64,000 nt of DNA, from assembly GCA_025667525.1 (NCBI GenBank), contig CM046878.1, positions 575,712,868 to 575,776,867 of the forward strand. Reading direction: 5' to 3'. This DNA comes from Glebionis coronaria (Eukaryota > Streptophyta > Magnoliopsida > Asterales > Asteraceae). The notes beneath the pieces are model-generated. The model saw nothing but the letters and a program-made list of their open reading frames with translations, had not been told where the DNA came from and did not search any database. This document shows, piece by piece, positions 1-10,410 of this stretch. A program made the position numbers and the translations under genes. The number at the start of each line of letters is the position of its first letter. Position 1 is the first letter of the stretch.

Positions 1-332
1 TTCCGTTAGCGTTTCCTTGAATATTCACTACAGCGTTACTATAGTCAGGTATGTACTCATCCTTCATTGTGAACTTTCGAGTTTCATTTTCTGGTAAATC
101 CTTAATTTCTACAAAATGTCAACCCGGTTCAAAATCAGCATTTATGCCAAAACGGATCTAAACATTAAAAAAGTATTATATTTGTTCTCAGAATGGGTCA
201 CTTTTAGAACAGGTGAAATGGGGCAGGGTTGGTCCGAACCCTGTAACTTGTAAGAGCGACAAGCCAAGATGTTTGCTCTTAAGTAGTTATCAGACCGTCA
301 GTTTGGGTTCTAAGAAAATCATATTTCCTTTT
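1..332. other. No gene seen upstream of the U2 locus
   Basis: No credible open reading frame, RNA gene or repeat boundary is visible. The sequence is moderately AT-rich single-copy-looking DNA leading into the U2 promoter. Confidence 0.5.
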
Positions 333-382
333 GTCCCACATCGGCCACTAGAGTAATGTTATGAAAATGGACGACCTATAAA
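333..382 (+). promoter_or_regulatory. U2 snRNA promoter: USE plus TATA
   Basis: A perfect plant upstream sequence element GTCCCACATCG lies at 333-343 and TATAAA at 377-382. The 33-bp gap between them is the spacing known for RNA polymerase II snRNA genes in plants (Pol III snRNA genes have about 24-26 bp). The TATA lies about 25 bp before the predicted U2 5' end at 408. Confidence 0.9.
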
Positions 383-407
383 ACAACAGGCCAAGATGGG
401 ATTTAGC

Positions 408-604
408 ATACCTTTCTCGGCCTTTTGGCTAAGATCAAGTGTCGTATCTGTTCTTATCAGTTTAATATATGATATGTGAGCCATCGGTTCACTCGATATT
501 AACCTTATTTTTTATTAGGGAAGATCCCAACACAATAGCTTGATGATGGGGTTCTTCATAAATCACCTAGGTGTTGCACTACTGCCTAGGCTTGGCGCAC
601 CCCT
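408..604 (+). ncRNA. U2: U2 spliceosomal snRNA (variant)
   Basis: This is a U2 small nuclear RNA gene, about 197 nt, the usual plant length. U2 pairs with the intron branch site in the spliceosome. The 5' end ATACCTTTCTCGG, the stem I sequence, the T-rich Sm-site region near 508-516, and the loop GTGTTGCACTACTGC before CTTGGCGCACCCC match the family. Several stems differ from the common sequence on both sides in a way that keeps pairing (GTGAGCC with GGTTCAC; CCTAGG with CCTAGG), which argues for a real structured RNA. The branch-recognition hexamer reads GTCGTA instead of the near-invariant GTAGTA (441-446). With a complete promoter and 3' box it looks expressible, but the recognition change could mean a variant or dying copy. 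Confidence 0.92.
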
Positions 605-605
605 C

Positions 606-620
606 CAATTCCTAGTTCAA
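606..620 (+). terminator. U2 snRNA 3' box
   Basis: CA, six bases, then AGTTCAA fits the plant snRNA 3'-end signal CA(N)3-10AGTNNAA, placed directly after the U2 body. Confidence 0.8.
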
Positions 621-637
621 AGTTTATGCTTGTTTAT

Positions 638-727
638 TATGATATGTGAGCCATCGGTTCACTTGATATTAGATGAAAGACCCAATGAAATAGATTTCTA
701 TTGGGGTCTACGATCGCATGGGTGTTG
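638..727 (+). pseudogene. Truncated tandem copy of U2 snRNA
   Basis: From TGATATGTGAGCCATCGG the sequence repeats the middle of the U2 gene just upstream, then aligns loosely with its 3' domain (CCCAA, TTGGGG, GGGTGTTG). The 5' third with the branch-recognition and stem I sequences is missing, as is the T-rich Sm region. No USE or TATA precedes it. It is a dead partial duplicate. Confidence 0.75.
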
Positions 728-1405
728 ATATTGGTTTAACTCAGTATTAATCATATTTTTTAGACCTCTTTTTACCTCTACAAAGGTTTACCTAACATGT
801 CACGCTTAGAAATTGGATAGACTTTAAAGTTAAAATACAGATCGTTGACGTATAAGTCAAACTTAGACCACAGACTACCAGATAACTGAAGATTGTGCTT
901 AAACACCTTTAGAATTTTATCGTATTTGTACTAAATTTAGTGCAGAATTTGATATTTCTCCCTCAATCTTATTCACCTATAGCTAGAACATACTCGTTTC
1001 AACATGACTCGCCGACATCAAGCCGAAATAAGATTTTGAACTGTTGTGAATAGGTATATTCAGGTTAGGTTCTATATCTAACACATCTGTTATATGCAGA
1101 AAGTGAAGTCAATCAAAGTCAACAGAGAACGTCAAAGATGAGATTTGTTAACAGAACTTGTGTTATAATCCTTGGTTGATGAGTACAATTATGCAATTAA
1201 ACACTTATTGTGGCTGCATTTAGTCTCTGGAAATAAACCGGTGGTATGAGGAGATGACAACTTAGTTTCACATTTTGAGAAACCAACCTTCTAAGTTCCA
1301 AACAACATTGAATTGAATAGTTGACAATCTAAACAAGTTTTCAAGATGCTCAAGTTCACTCATTTAGAGGTATGGAAGTATGTAAAAAAGAAGCAATTTC
1401 GTGAG
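728..1405. other. Spacer between U2 and U1 genes
   Basis: No open reading frame, repeat or RNA signature is seen in this spacer. Confidence 0.5.
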
Positions 1406-1456
1406 ATCCCACATCGGATGAGACGGAAAAGTGAAAGGAAGGGAAAGGTGTATAAA
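1406..1456 (+). promoter_or_regulatory. U1 snRNA promoter: USE plus TATA
   Basis: ATCCCACATCG (1406-1416) matches the plant USE and TATAAA is at 1451-1456. The 34-bp gap is the Pol II snRNA spacing, and the TATA ends about 24 bp before the U1 5' end at 1481. Confidence 0.88.
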
Positions 1457-1480
1457 AAGAAAACTATGCTAATTGTTTAG

Positions 1481-1634
1481 GCACTTACCTTGTTGGGGTC
1501 AATGGGTGATCAAAAAGGCCCATGGCATATGTTAGTGATATCCATTGCACTTTGGAGGGGTGCTATCCTAAGATCGGCTCGAGTCTACATCGTAATTTGT
1601 TGTTGAGGTGTCCTGTGTTCGCGCGGCCCCTTCC
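1481..1634 (+). ncRNA. U1: U1 spliceosomal snRNA (variant)
   Basis: This is a U1 snRNA gene. U1 pairs with intron 5' splice sites. Diagnostic blocks are ACTTACCT at 1483-1490, GGGGTCAATGGGTGATCA, GGCCCATGG, CCATTGCACT, GGAGGGGTGCT, the Sm site TAATTTGTTG near 1593, and the 3' stem ending GTTCGCGCGGCCCC. The usual 5' AT reads GC, and the G after ACTTACCT reads T, so pairing at position -3 of the exon changes. Compared with the plant U1 I recall, about nine bases are missing before the Sm site. The promoter and 3' box are intact, so it may be expressed as a variant. Confidence 0.88.
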
Positions 1635-1650
1635 CAAATCTCTAGTCTAA
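1635..1650 (+). terminator. U1 snRNA 3' box
   Basis: CA, seven bases, then AGTCTAA follows the U1 body and matches the plant snRNA 3' box. Confidence 0.78.
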
Positions 1651-2413
1651 TGTATTTATATCCCGACGATTATGACACAAATTCACAATTTGCTAAATGG
1701 ACACGTAATTTTCACTATTTAGACACCATTAATTACACAATAATGATATCATTCATATTTTCAAATCCCCAAACACTCTCAGGAGTCTCAGCTCATGTTA
1801 TTATTATTTTTAATTTTTACTGTCTTTTATCTTATATCTTCTCCAACACTCCCTCTTTTCTTTTCATCACCATCATCATAATTCTTTCATATATACTAAT
1901 TCAAATGTTAGTAGTAATATATAAAATCATTACTTAACTCTCAAAATCTCACTACCTAGTTAAGTCTTCCGTAGTGTAAAAATCTCACTATGTAGTGTAA
2001 AAATGTCTCAAAAATGTATATTTTTGAATATGCAACTCGTGATGGTTACAATTTTTTCTTTAATCTTATGCAGTGTGACTCATGACTTCTAGTCAAGTCT
2101 TCCGCCGCTAATCGTAAACTCTACTATTCGACTCCCAGGTGAACTATATTTTCTTTTATATTCTCACAATATCCATAATCAAGTATGGCATTAATAGAAA
2201 ATGAGCTGTATTTGTAATATTATGTGTAAACTTTGGCCCCAAGACGTCAAATGATTGCTCGAATATAACATGTACTTTCACTTCCGTAACAACTAACAAG
2301 ATTTATTTCAAGTTTTTGATTCCTTTTAGTAATCTTTATTGTCATTATGTTAGGAAAAGAGAATATCAACTAACAAATAAAATCTATAGAAACTTAAACA
2401 ACACTCTTTGTAC
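1651..2413. other. AT-rich spacer without gene
   Basis: Only short low-complexity reading frames occur here. No repeat boundary or RNA gene is recognised. Confidence 0.5.
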
Positions 2414-2597
2414 ATCCCACATAGGTGGAAGAAGTGAAATCTTTCTAGTCCATATAGAGTATAGAGAATGTGTATCATAATGTCTAGAATTATAGGATGG
2501 TTTCGGATATGCATGTTTATGACGTTGATTGTAAAGTAAAAACTTTCAAACTTCATAGCATCTTATCCGAAAATAAATATATGACTCTCGAATTTTT
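2414..2597 (+). ncRNA. Candidate Pol III-type ncRNA, copy A
   Basis: A USE-like ATCCCACATAG (2414-2424) is followed by TATA-like sequence (CATATAGAG at 2451-2459, TATAGAG from 2460). The predicted RNA starts near 2479 with ATGTCTAGAATT and ends at a T5 run (2593-2597), about 119 nt. The body shares TTTCGGATA, CGTTGATTGTAAA and CTTTCAAACTTC with copies B (24.1 kb) and F (41.5 kb), and all three end in an AAATRAATATA block before the T-run. It matches no U3, U6, U6atac, U12, 7SL or MRP sequence I know. Promoter and terminator are seen; transcription is inferred. Confidence 0.45.
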
Positions 2598-3103
2598 AAC
2601 TGGCCCACCTATAATATATAATTAATCTTTTTATATTTTATATTTTTTTTTCATATTTTTAACCATCTAGAGCGGTTATATTTTTGGAGAGTCTGGATTC
2701 GATGCAAGTGAATACGTGACCATAAAAAGGGTCATTTTCTCCCGTTGAATATATTTTAACAATACTCACTTTGTTCTTATAAAACATTTTGTTGTTCTTA
2801 TGTGGTATTCTACATTACGTAATCTCAATTGTGCTATAGCAAACTATGAATTGTGAAACTCAGTATTTTGTATAACGGGGTATGGTGCCACCCTTCGTTG
2901 TGGGTGTCTGTTGGTTTTGTGTTTTTTTTTGTTATGTGAACAAAATTTCTACTTGTTGCATTATTCAAAAGGAAGCATAAATGTTTGCTTGAGCTGGATG
3001 GTTTGTGCAGGCCACATATTCGCTTTCATATATTGTTACAAAAGTGGGGGCTATGTTGTTGTTCGATCAGTTGTTGCTTAATCTGTTTTTTTTTCTTGGT
3101 TTC
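2598..3103. other. AT-rich DNA without gene
   Basis: No gene, repeat boundary or RNA signature is seen between copy A and the copia LTR. Confidence 0.45.
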
Positions 3104-3453
3104 TGTTGGAATCAATAACCCAACAACCCGAATATCGATATGCGGAACCTAGATCGCTGTAAAGAAGGATCGCACAACTGCTACAAACGGAACCCAGACG
3201 AACTACACAAAGGTAACCAAACGACAACTTTATTGATTAACGATTGGTTTACATGAAAGAATAGAAGATCGGTGTAATTTGAGCATCACCCCTCACCTCC
3301 TTTTATAGGGTGAGGGGGTCGGTTCCCTAGTCTTCACCGACTAGGGATTGGGCTTGGTTCCATCCGGCTCAAATACAACCTACCTTAAATAAAGCTTACA
3401 TAGGAAACATGGCTTATACTAATCTTAACTAGACTTAGGAACTAATACTAACA
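3104..3453 (-). repeat. 3' LTR of copia 1
   Basis: On the plus strand it runs TGTTGGAATC...CTAATACTAACA, so TG..CA on either strand. It is a close match to 15399-15749, including a GGGTGAGGGGGTCGG block and a CTTCACCGAYTAGGGATTGG block. Confidence 0.88.
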
Positions 3454-3474
3454 ATTTACACCTTAGTGACATGA

Positions 3475-4982
3475 CTAGTTAATCCCGACACCAAGTACCT
3501 CCATGCAATACTTGAACTTCGGACCTGGAACCACCTTTGTAAACGCGTCAGCTGCATTATCCTCCGTGCCTATCTTTGCCACTTCGATCTCTTTAGATTC
3601 TACGATCTCCCTGATGAAGTGATACCTCACGTTGATATGTTTCGTCCTCTCATGAAACATTGCATTTCTTGAGAGATCAATTGCACCTTGATTATCACCA
3701 TTCACAACCACTGACCTTAGGTTTATTCCTAGCTCGATTAGTAGGCCTTTAAGCCAAATGCTTTCCTTAACAGCTTCCGTAAGCGCCATATACTCCGCCT
3801 CTGTAGTAGACAATGCAAAAACATGTTGTAAAGTTTCTTTCCAACTCACAACACAGCCATGTACCATAAACACATATCCGGTTATCGACCTACCCTTGTC
3901 AGTGATTTTTACCTGGATTCGCCAAATACCTGCTCACAATGCTAACAGCATACGCAATATCCGGTCTACTGCAAACCATCAAGTACATTAAACTACCTAC
4001 ATCATTCGTATATGGGACCTTACTTATTCTTTTCACATCCCCATCACTCGATGGATAATCCTTCAAAGATACCTTAAAGTGTGCTCCTAATGGCACAGAG
4101 ACCGACTTGCCATTATCCACTCTGTAGTTATTTAGAATTTTCCGCACATATCCCACTGAGACACCTTCAGGGTTCGGTTACCCCTATCCCTAACAATCTC
4201 CATACCAAGTATCTTCTTAGCTGGACCAAGTTCCTTCATATCAAACTCTTTTCGCAGCAGTCCCTTGGTATATTTGATCCCAGACTTGCTTTTACAAGCA
4301 ATCAACATATCATCTAGATATATGTACATACCTAGTGCAAACTCCTTGAAGTAAACATAACTATCATTGTTGCTACAGCTAAACCCATTGTTGACCATAT
4401 ACACATCAAACCGTTTGTACCACTGCCTTGGAGACTTCTTAAGACCATAAAGGGATTTCTTCAACAAACATACCTTTTGCCCGTTTCTTCTTCAAAACCA
4501 AGCAGCTGCCTCAAATAAATCGTTTCTTCAAGATTACCATGCAAAAACGCCGTCTTCACATCAAGTTGTTCCAACTCGTAATCTTCACAAGCAGTTAATG
4601 GGATAATCACCCTAATAGATGTATGTCTAACCACGGGTGAGAATACCTCATTATATTCAATCCACGCTCGTTGTGTGAACGCCCGAGATACCAGCCTTGC
4701 TTTATACTTTAGTTTCTGAATGCCTTCAATCCTTTCTTTAATCTTATACAACCACTTGCAGCTTACCAGCTTCTGACCACGTGGTTGATCGACCAACTCC
4801 CAAGTATGATTCTTCTTTAAAGAACTCATATCTTCCTCTATAGAACGAACCCACTCATCTTTTTCAGATGAATTAATCCCCTCCTGGAATGTGATTAGTT
4901 CATGTGTATCTTCTTCCTCAGCAATAGCAAACGCATAAGTCGTAATATCATCTTCTTCCCTAGACCCTGATGATCTAGACAA
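3475..4982 (-). pseudogene. Copia 1 reverse transcriptase / RNase H, broken
   Basis: Read from 4982 downward, the RT starts with SLKKNHTWELVDQPRGQK and CKWLYKIK, has FSPVVRHTSIR, the QLDVKTAFLHG block, then YLDDMLIACKS (the YxDD active site), then YTNDVGSLMYLMVCSRPD. RNase H shows ALSTTEAEYMAL, GDNQGAI, HERTKHINVRYHFIRE and ADAFTK. One-base frameshifts are visible near 4465 and 4150. About 50 residues at the start of RNase H, including the first catalytic Asp region, are deleted near 3890. The enzyme cannot be functional. Confidence 0.9.
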
Positions 4983-5099
4983 TCATACATTACCTTCATT
5001 CCTATACCTTGCAGGTATAGTAGTTGTTCTCTTAGCTCTATCACGCACCAGAACATAGTTGTCCAGATTCTGTTGTTTAGGCATCGCATCTACTGCATC

Positions 5100-6305
5100 T
5101 TAAACTTGATCCTCATATTCGTTCCCTGGATTAACCACAATATGAGGATCCATAGTTGGTTCGACCCGACTGCCTTGAAGTTCCACCTCAAACTCAATTT
5201 CCTTCACAAAATCTGTAGCACCAGCACCTTTGTGAGTATCCTTATACATAAGGCTCTCATTAAAGACCACATCCCTGCTTATGATTATATTCGGTTTAAC
5301 ATCATCCAACCTCCATAATCTGTATCCCTTCACACCCTCGGGATACCCCAGGAATATGCATTTAATATCTCTAGGCTTGAGCTTCCCCTGATTCACGTGT
5401 GAATAAGCAACACAATCAAATATCTTCAACATCTCGTAATTCGCCGGATGTCCTGACCATAAATCCATAGGTGTCTTCTTCTCCAATGTTTTAGATGGAG
5501 ACCTGTTGATCAGATATGTTGCCGTTAACGTTGCTTCAGTCCAGAATGATTCTGGCAAACCAGACTGAATCAGTAAACACCTAACCTTGTCCAAGAGCGT
5601 CTTGTTCATTCGTTCAGCTAGACCATTATGTTGCGGAGTTCCAGCAACCGTCAAATGTCTTTCTACCCCGCTCTCCTTGCACAAGTTCTTAAACTCATGA
5701 TTACAAAACTCCAAACCATTATCCATTCGAAGTTTCTTCAATCTTCTACCTGTCTGGTTTTCTACCAACTTCTTCCACTCCTTGAACTTGTTGTACGCCT
5801 CACTCTTGTGTCTAAGAAAATAAACCCAAACCCTCCTCGAATAATCATCCACAATCGATAAGAACTAACGACAACTACTCATAGATTCCACCCGAGAAGG
5901 ACCTCAGAGATCCGCATGGACATAGTCTATAACTCCCTCTGTTGTGTGCTGACATCGACCAAAACTCACCCTAGTTGATTTTCCAAGAACACAATTTTCA
6001 CTGAATTCGAGCTTACCTAGACCTTCCTTCCCCATCACCTCTCTTCTTTTGAGTTCATTCAAGCCTGCTTCACTAATGTGACCCAGGCATTTATGCCACA
6101 CCTGCACAAGACTTTCCTTTTCTTCTATACCGACACTAGCTTCGCTTGATTCAGCCCAACCATCTAAGGAGTACAAACAATTTTCCTTTAAAGTTCCTGA
6201 CAAAACCATCAAAGAACCCTTGATCACCTTTAATATTTCATTCTTCAACTTCACGGTATAGCCCTTTCGATCCAGAGTGCCCAAAGATAACAAATTTCTT
6301 TTCAA
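5100..6305 (-). pseudogene. Copia 1 integrase, broken
   Basis: The upstream part (6305-5904) is the pre-integrase zinc domain, with WHKCLGHIS and ENCVLGKSTR. The first Cys of the HHCC set is replaced by Ser (FSENC). The catalytic core (5852-5100) shows the DD35E residues in VDDYSR, RMDNGLEF and GLAERMNK, followed by the copia C-terminal FLGYPEGVKGYRLW block. A stop and frameshift separate the two parts near 5852-5904, and another break follows at 5090. Confidence 0.88.
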
Positions 6306-6314
6306 CTCGGGAAT

Positions 6315-6536
6315 TTAACGCACATTCTCAAACACAAAACTTGAACCATCTTTCATTTGTACTCTCACCTTTCCTATCCCATTGATGCCACATGCTCTAT
6401 TATCACCGAGCAAAACCATACCAACATCAAGCTCCTTAAAATCAAACAAGAAGTCCCTCCTAGGCGTCATGTGATAGGAACCACCAGAGTCCATGATCCA
6501 CTCTAAGAACCTTTGCTCACTCACCGCCATCAACAA
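6315..6536 (-). pseudogene. Copia 1 aspartic protease
   Basis: The frame carries WIMDSGGSYHMTPRRDFL, the copia protease motif with the catalytic D-S-G, followed by GDNRACGINGIGKVRVQ and FVFENVR. It lies between gag and integrase as expected. It is open internally but cut off from both neighbours by breaks. Confidence 0.85.
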
Positions 6537-7361
6537 ATCGCCATTGTCATAACCCTTAGAATACGAATCAACGTCCTGTTTTGCATTCTTGTTGACAAAG
6601 CCAGTTGATTTCTTCTTGTTCCATTTTGGACAGTCTTTCTTAAGGTGATCCTCAGAATAGCATATGTAACGCTTATGTTTATAAGTTCCTTTATCCTTTG
6701 ACTTTGATCGCGAACTACCATGTCCTTAATTACCCTGATGCTCCGGCCTCCCCCTTAAAAATAACCCAACACCATCATCCTTTGCATCTGTCCTCTTCAT
6801 CAACTCTCGTGAATTGAGGGTAGACAAGACATCTTCCAAAGTGAGCGACTCCCTTCCATAAAGCAATGTCTCCACAAATTTATCATATGAAGATAGTAAT
6901 GATGTAAGTAACATGAGTGACTGATCTTTGTCATCATATTCAACGTATATGTTCGCCAAGTCACCGATCAACTTATTAAACTCATCTATATGTTCAGATA
7001 ATTTCTTACCTGAATGCATGTAGAAAGTGAACAGCTTCTTCTTCAAGTATAATTTATTGGCTAAAGACTTTGTCATATACAAAGTTTCTAACTTTAACCA
7101 AACCCCCGCTGCAGAATTTTCTTTGTTGACTTCCCTCAACACCTTGTTATCCAAGCACAAGAGTAAGGCAGTGTGTGCTTTTTTATAGACATCCGTCTTC
7201 AATGCCACAGTCTTTTGAGCATCCGTCATGATATCCAGGAATAGATCTAACACAGCCTCCCAACCATGTTGAATTAATAGACACCACATCTTCACACGCT
7301 ACAACCCGAAGTCATTAGACCCGTCGAATTTTTCGACGTCAAACTTCGCTATCAACGACAT
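6530..7361 (-). pseudogene. Copia 1 gag
   Basis: The likely start is the ATG at 7361-7359, giving MSLIAKFDVEKFDGSNDFG, the usual copia Gag start. A Trp codon is then changed to TAG at about 7306. The Gag core follows in 7295-6726 (WEAVLDLF...LYLKKKLFTFYM...LIGDLANI). Downstream the CCHC zinc knuckle is damaged: RYICYSEDHLKKDC has lost its first Cys, and the usual Gly-His reads Asp-His. Confidence 0.85.
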
Positions 7362-7418
7362 ACAAATCCCTTCTTGCAAATCGATTTAATTAGAATAACC
7401 CTAAACCTTGATCACGTA

Positions 7419-10410
7419 TGTAACACCCCCAATTTCACAAGGCAGCGGAATACCACTTTGGGGCGCTACTCATAGCATATCGCACACAATCATAGACAAC
7501 GACCTCAAAAGAGATGTTAAAATAATACAAACCTTGTCTAAAAGTTTCCCATCCCAATATATAAAATCAGAGTAGCGTTTAGTCCCAAAAATCGTTACCA
7601 ATACATCACATTCCTCAAAGACTTAAAGGTCATTTATTCATTTCAAAGGATAGAAAATAATATAAACTTTAGACAAGTAAGCACCAACTCCATCCTCGCA
7701 TGCTCCACTGTTATCATCTTAATTACCTGAAATACATGCTTAAAATCATCAACACAACGGTTGAGCAAGTCTATAGGTTTTGCAAATCATAATTTGAACA
7801 CAAGAATTTTAATCATCTCAAGCTTGTCACACAGACAAGTCATATATATATCGATAAATGCATTAAGCTCATGCAACTGAACGTTAACCAACACGTCAAA
7901 CCGAGTCACTTACGGCGCCCCTACAACAGGTAATATTGTCATATACCAACGACCTCTTATACATTATATACCTCTCAGGTGATCACAAGGATACATACCC
8001 TAGGATAAGGCTGTCAAACCAAATAGATCTATCAAATGTATTAGAGTTTACCTCGCAAGGTAATTAACAGTTCATGAAATTCAGGGACTTCATAAGACAA
8101 TGGTACTTAGGCATTTATCATCATATTCGGGTCCAGCATACCGAAAACAACTTGTGTTCATTTTATAAAATAACATGTATTCCCCCTCGCGGGTTAAAAA
8201 TCATTTATAAAATAATATAAAAGCGAGGCTATAGACTCACCTGATACAATAGTCACAATAGTCACAATCGTCAATAAAGAACGAACGCCAATCGAGAACA
8301 ACGTCAATCGAGAATAAATGCCAACGATCGATACATGATCACACGAGACCTAAAGATAACGAGACGCGTCTTAGGCTCGAGACGAGAAATAAATCATACA
8401 TATATGTAATAAGTATATCTTAATAAGTTATTGGACATTGCATAAGTTTTATGATTCTTTATAAAACTTTTAGATGAAAACTTAACCATTTTAGTCTAAT
8501 ATTCAATATGACACTTTTAGCACATCTTAAGCCCATTAGTGGCCCATTACGCATTTAAATGACTTAGGTCCATTTTAAAATCAGCATTTGACTCCCATTT
8601 GGTTATAAATCTCAGGCCCAATAATGACCCAATAGCCATTAAAAGTGTAAGTTGGGCTTTTGTGGCCTAAATCCACTTTATAGTGTTTTCGGGTTCTAAA
8701 ACGCCTCAAACGACATCAACTTAATATCTCACGTTGGTCCGGTCTTGGGTTCTATAATTATTAGTATACAAATGAGTCTATAATTCCCGACAAGTTGGTT
8801 ATACCACTTTGCTTTGTATAAATATCATCACATTTTAAGTTAATGAAGAATAGTCCATTTATTATAATTTTTCCAACATGTCTCGTAGATTAGATCATTT
8901 CTCCTAAACCATAAATAATCTAAATGAGTTATTTTTACCAAAATCATTCTTAACTTACTTAGTTTATTTATTATAAGTCCAATTACCTCTAATTTATACT
9001 AATCATAGCTCATTACTCCTTTTATCACTTAGAAGAGTTGGCTGTTTTTCGCAGCCAACTTCAGTTCCACCGTTTTGTCCGCCATTTCTAAACCGTTTAT
9101 CCGTAGAAAACCACCCGATTCGTGTGTGTTCTCCATATGTTTAGCTACAACTTTTAGTTTTACATATTTAGGGGTCAGTATACGAATTTTATGAGAAAAC
9201 AGCCCATCTTTACAGCATGTCAGATTTTTGACCTTGCTTCACTATTTTGGTCATATCTCACTTTCTGGGACTCGCCACGGGACGGGCCACCCGGCGAAAT
9301 CACCACAAAACATAGACCTATCACCCTATACTTTTGTCCAGAGACCAGTACCTACTGATTTTAAACAATCATCTCGTTTTTGGGACTGATGTAAATCTGA
9401 AAATTACATCCATTATGTAGAGCTTGTTTAAGCTTCTTTTTCATGTTATAAATCATATACAATGTCCAAAGCCTTTAAAATATATTATATATTACATTTA
9501 CAGAAATTAAATAATAAATATACATGACCACTTACAAAAATTACATAGAAAATAAAGGAGAATTCTTACAAGTTAGATATTGAAAAGCAATAACAAGGAT
9601 TCAACCATGCTTGATCTTTTTACAACCATATCTTGTAGCTAATTACTTTGAAAAGAATTGTGTTTTGACCTTGTGATTTTCGGCAGGTGTTAGAAGGAAA
9701 AAGAAATGAGGCGATCTTGGTGTAGGTTGGCTTAAAAGTATATTATATCCAAAGCTTAATTTGCATACACTTGCTATGTACGTGTCATATTGATACTACA
9801 TGTGCAATATCAACAAGCGAAGTTACAATTTGTTTCTTTTTAGTTTTATCCGTCCAAAGTGGGTATAAGGATAGCTTATTTTATGAATTTGTCTTATAAT
9901 TTGTAAAACGGGTATTATCAAAGTCTCGGTATTTTAAAAGTTACGCGATTTGAAAGATAAATCTAGAACACGAAAAATAAACACTCTATATAAATTAAAA
10001 ACATCGATATTCAGAGAACATTAATATTTTTATTAATAAATGTAGCTTATTAATTAAAATATGTTGATAAAATATGTTAAAACTTTATATAAACGAACGA
10101 CGCCTAAGGGTTTAACGTAAATTACCAAAAATGCTCGTAAAATGATAAATTAAAACGACGACAATAGAAAATATGTCTATGCCATAACGAGGATATTTAC
10201 GGTCGATGACAGACAAAGACTTTGTCGATTAATAATAAATGACACATATTCGATATGTTAAAGCCTTAACCTTGTCGGTTAGCCGATTAATCAATATTAT
10301 TCGTAGAACAAATATGACAAATGAAAGTCGGGTAATAAATATTGATCCGACTACTAGGAATAAGATTAGATCTCAGTCTAAATGTTGATTTTAAAGTTTG
10401 GGTTATTACA
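7419..10410 (-). repeat. 3' LTR of the LARD
   Basis: It is a ~2992-bp LTR nearly identical to 12027-15017 and bounded by the ACGTA target duplication on its outer side. Small open frames inside it are not conserved coding sequence. Confidence 0.9.

Noticed and set aside
1608..1937. A 109-codon open frame on +
   Set aside because: It begins inside the U1 snRNA gene and continues through low-complexity AT-rich DNA with no domain.
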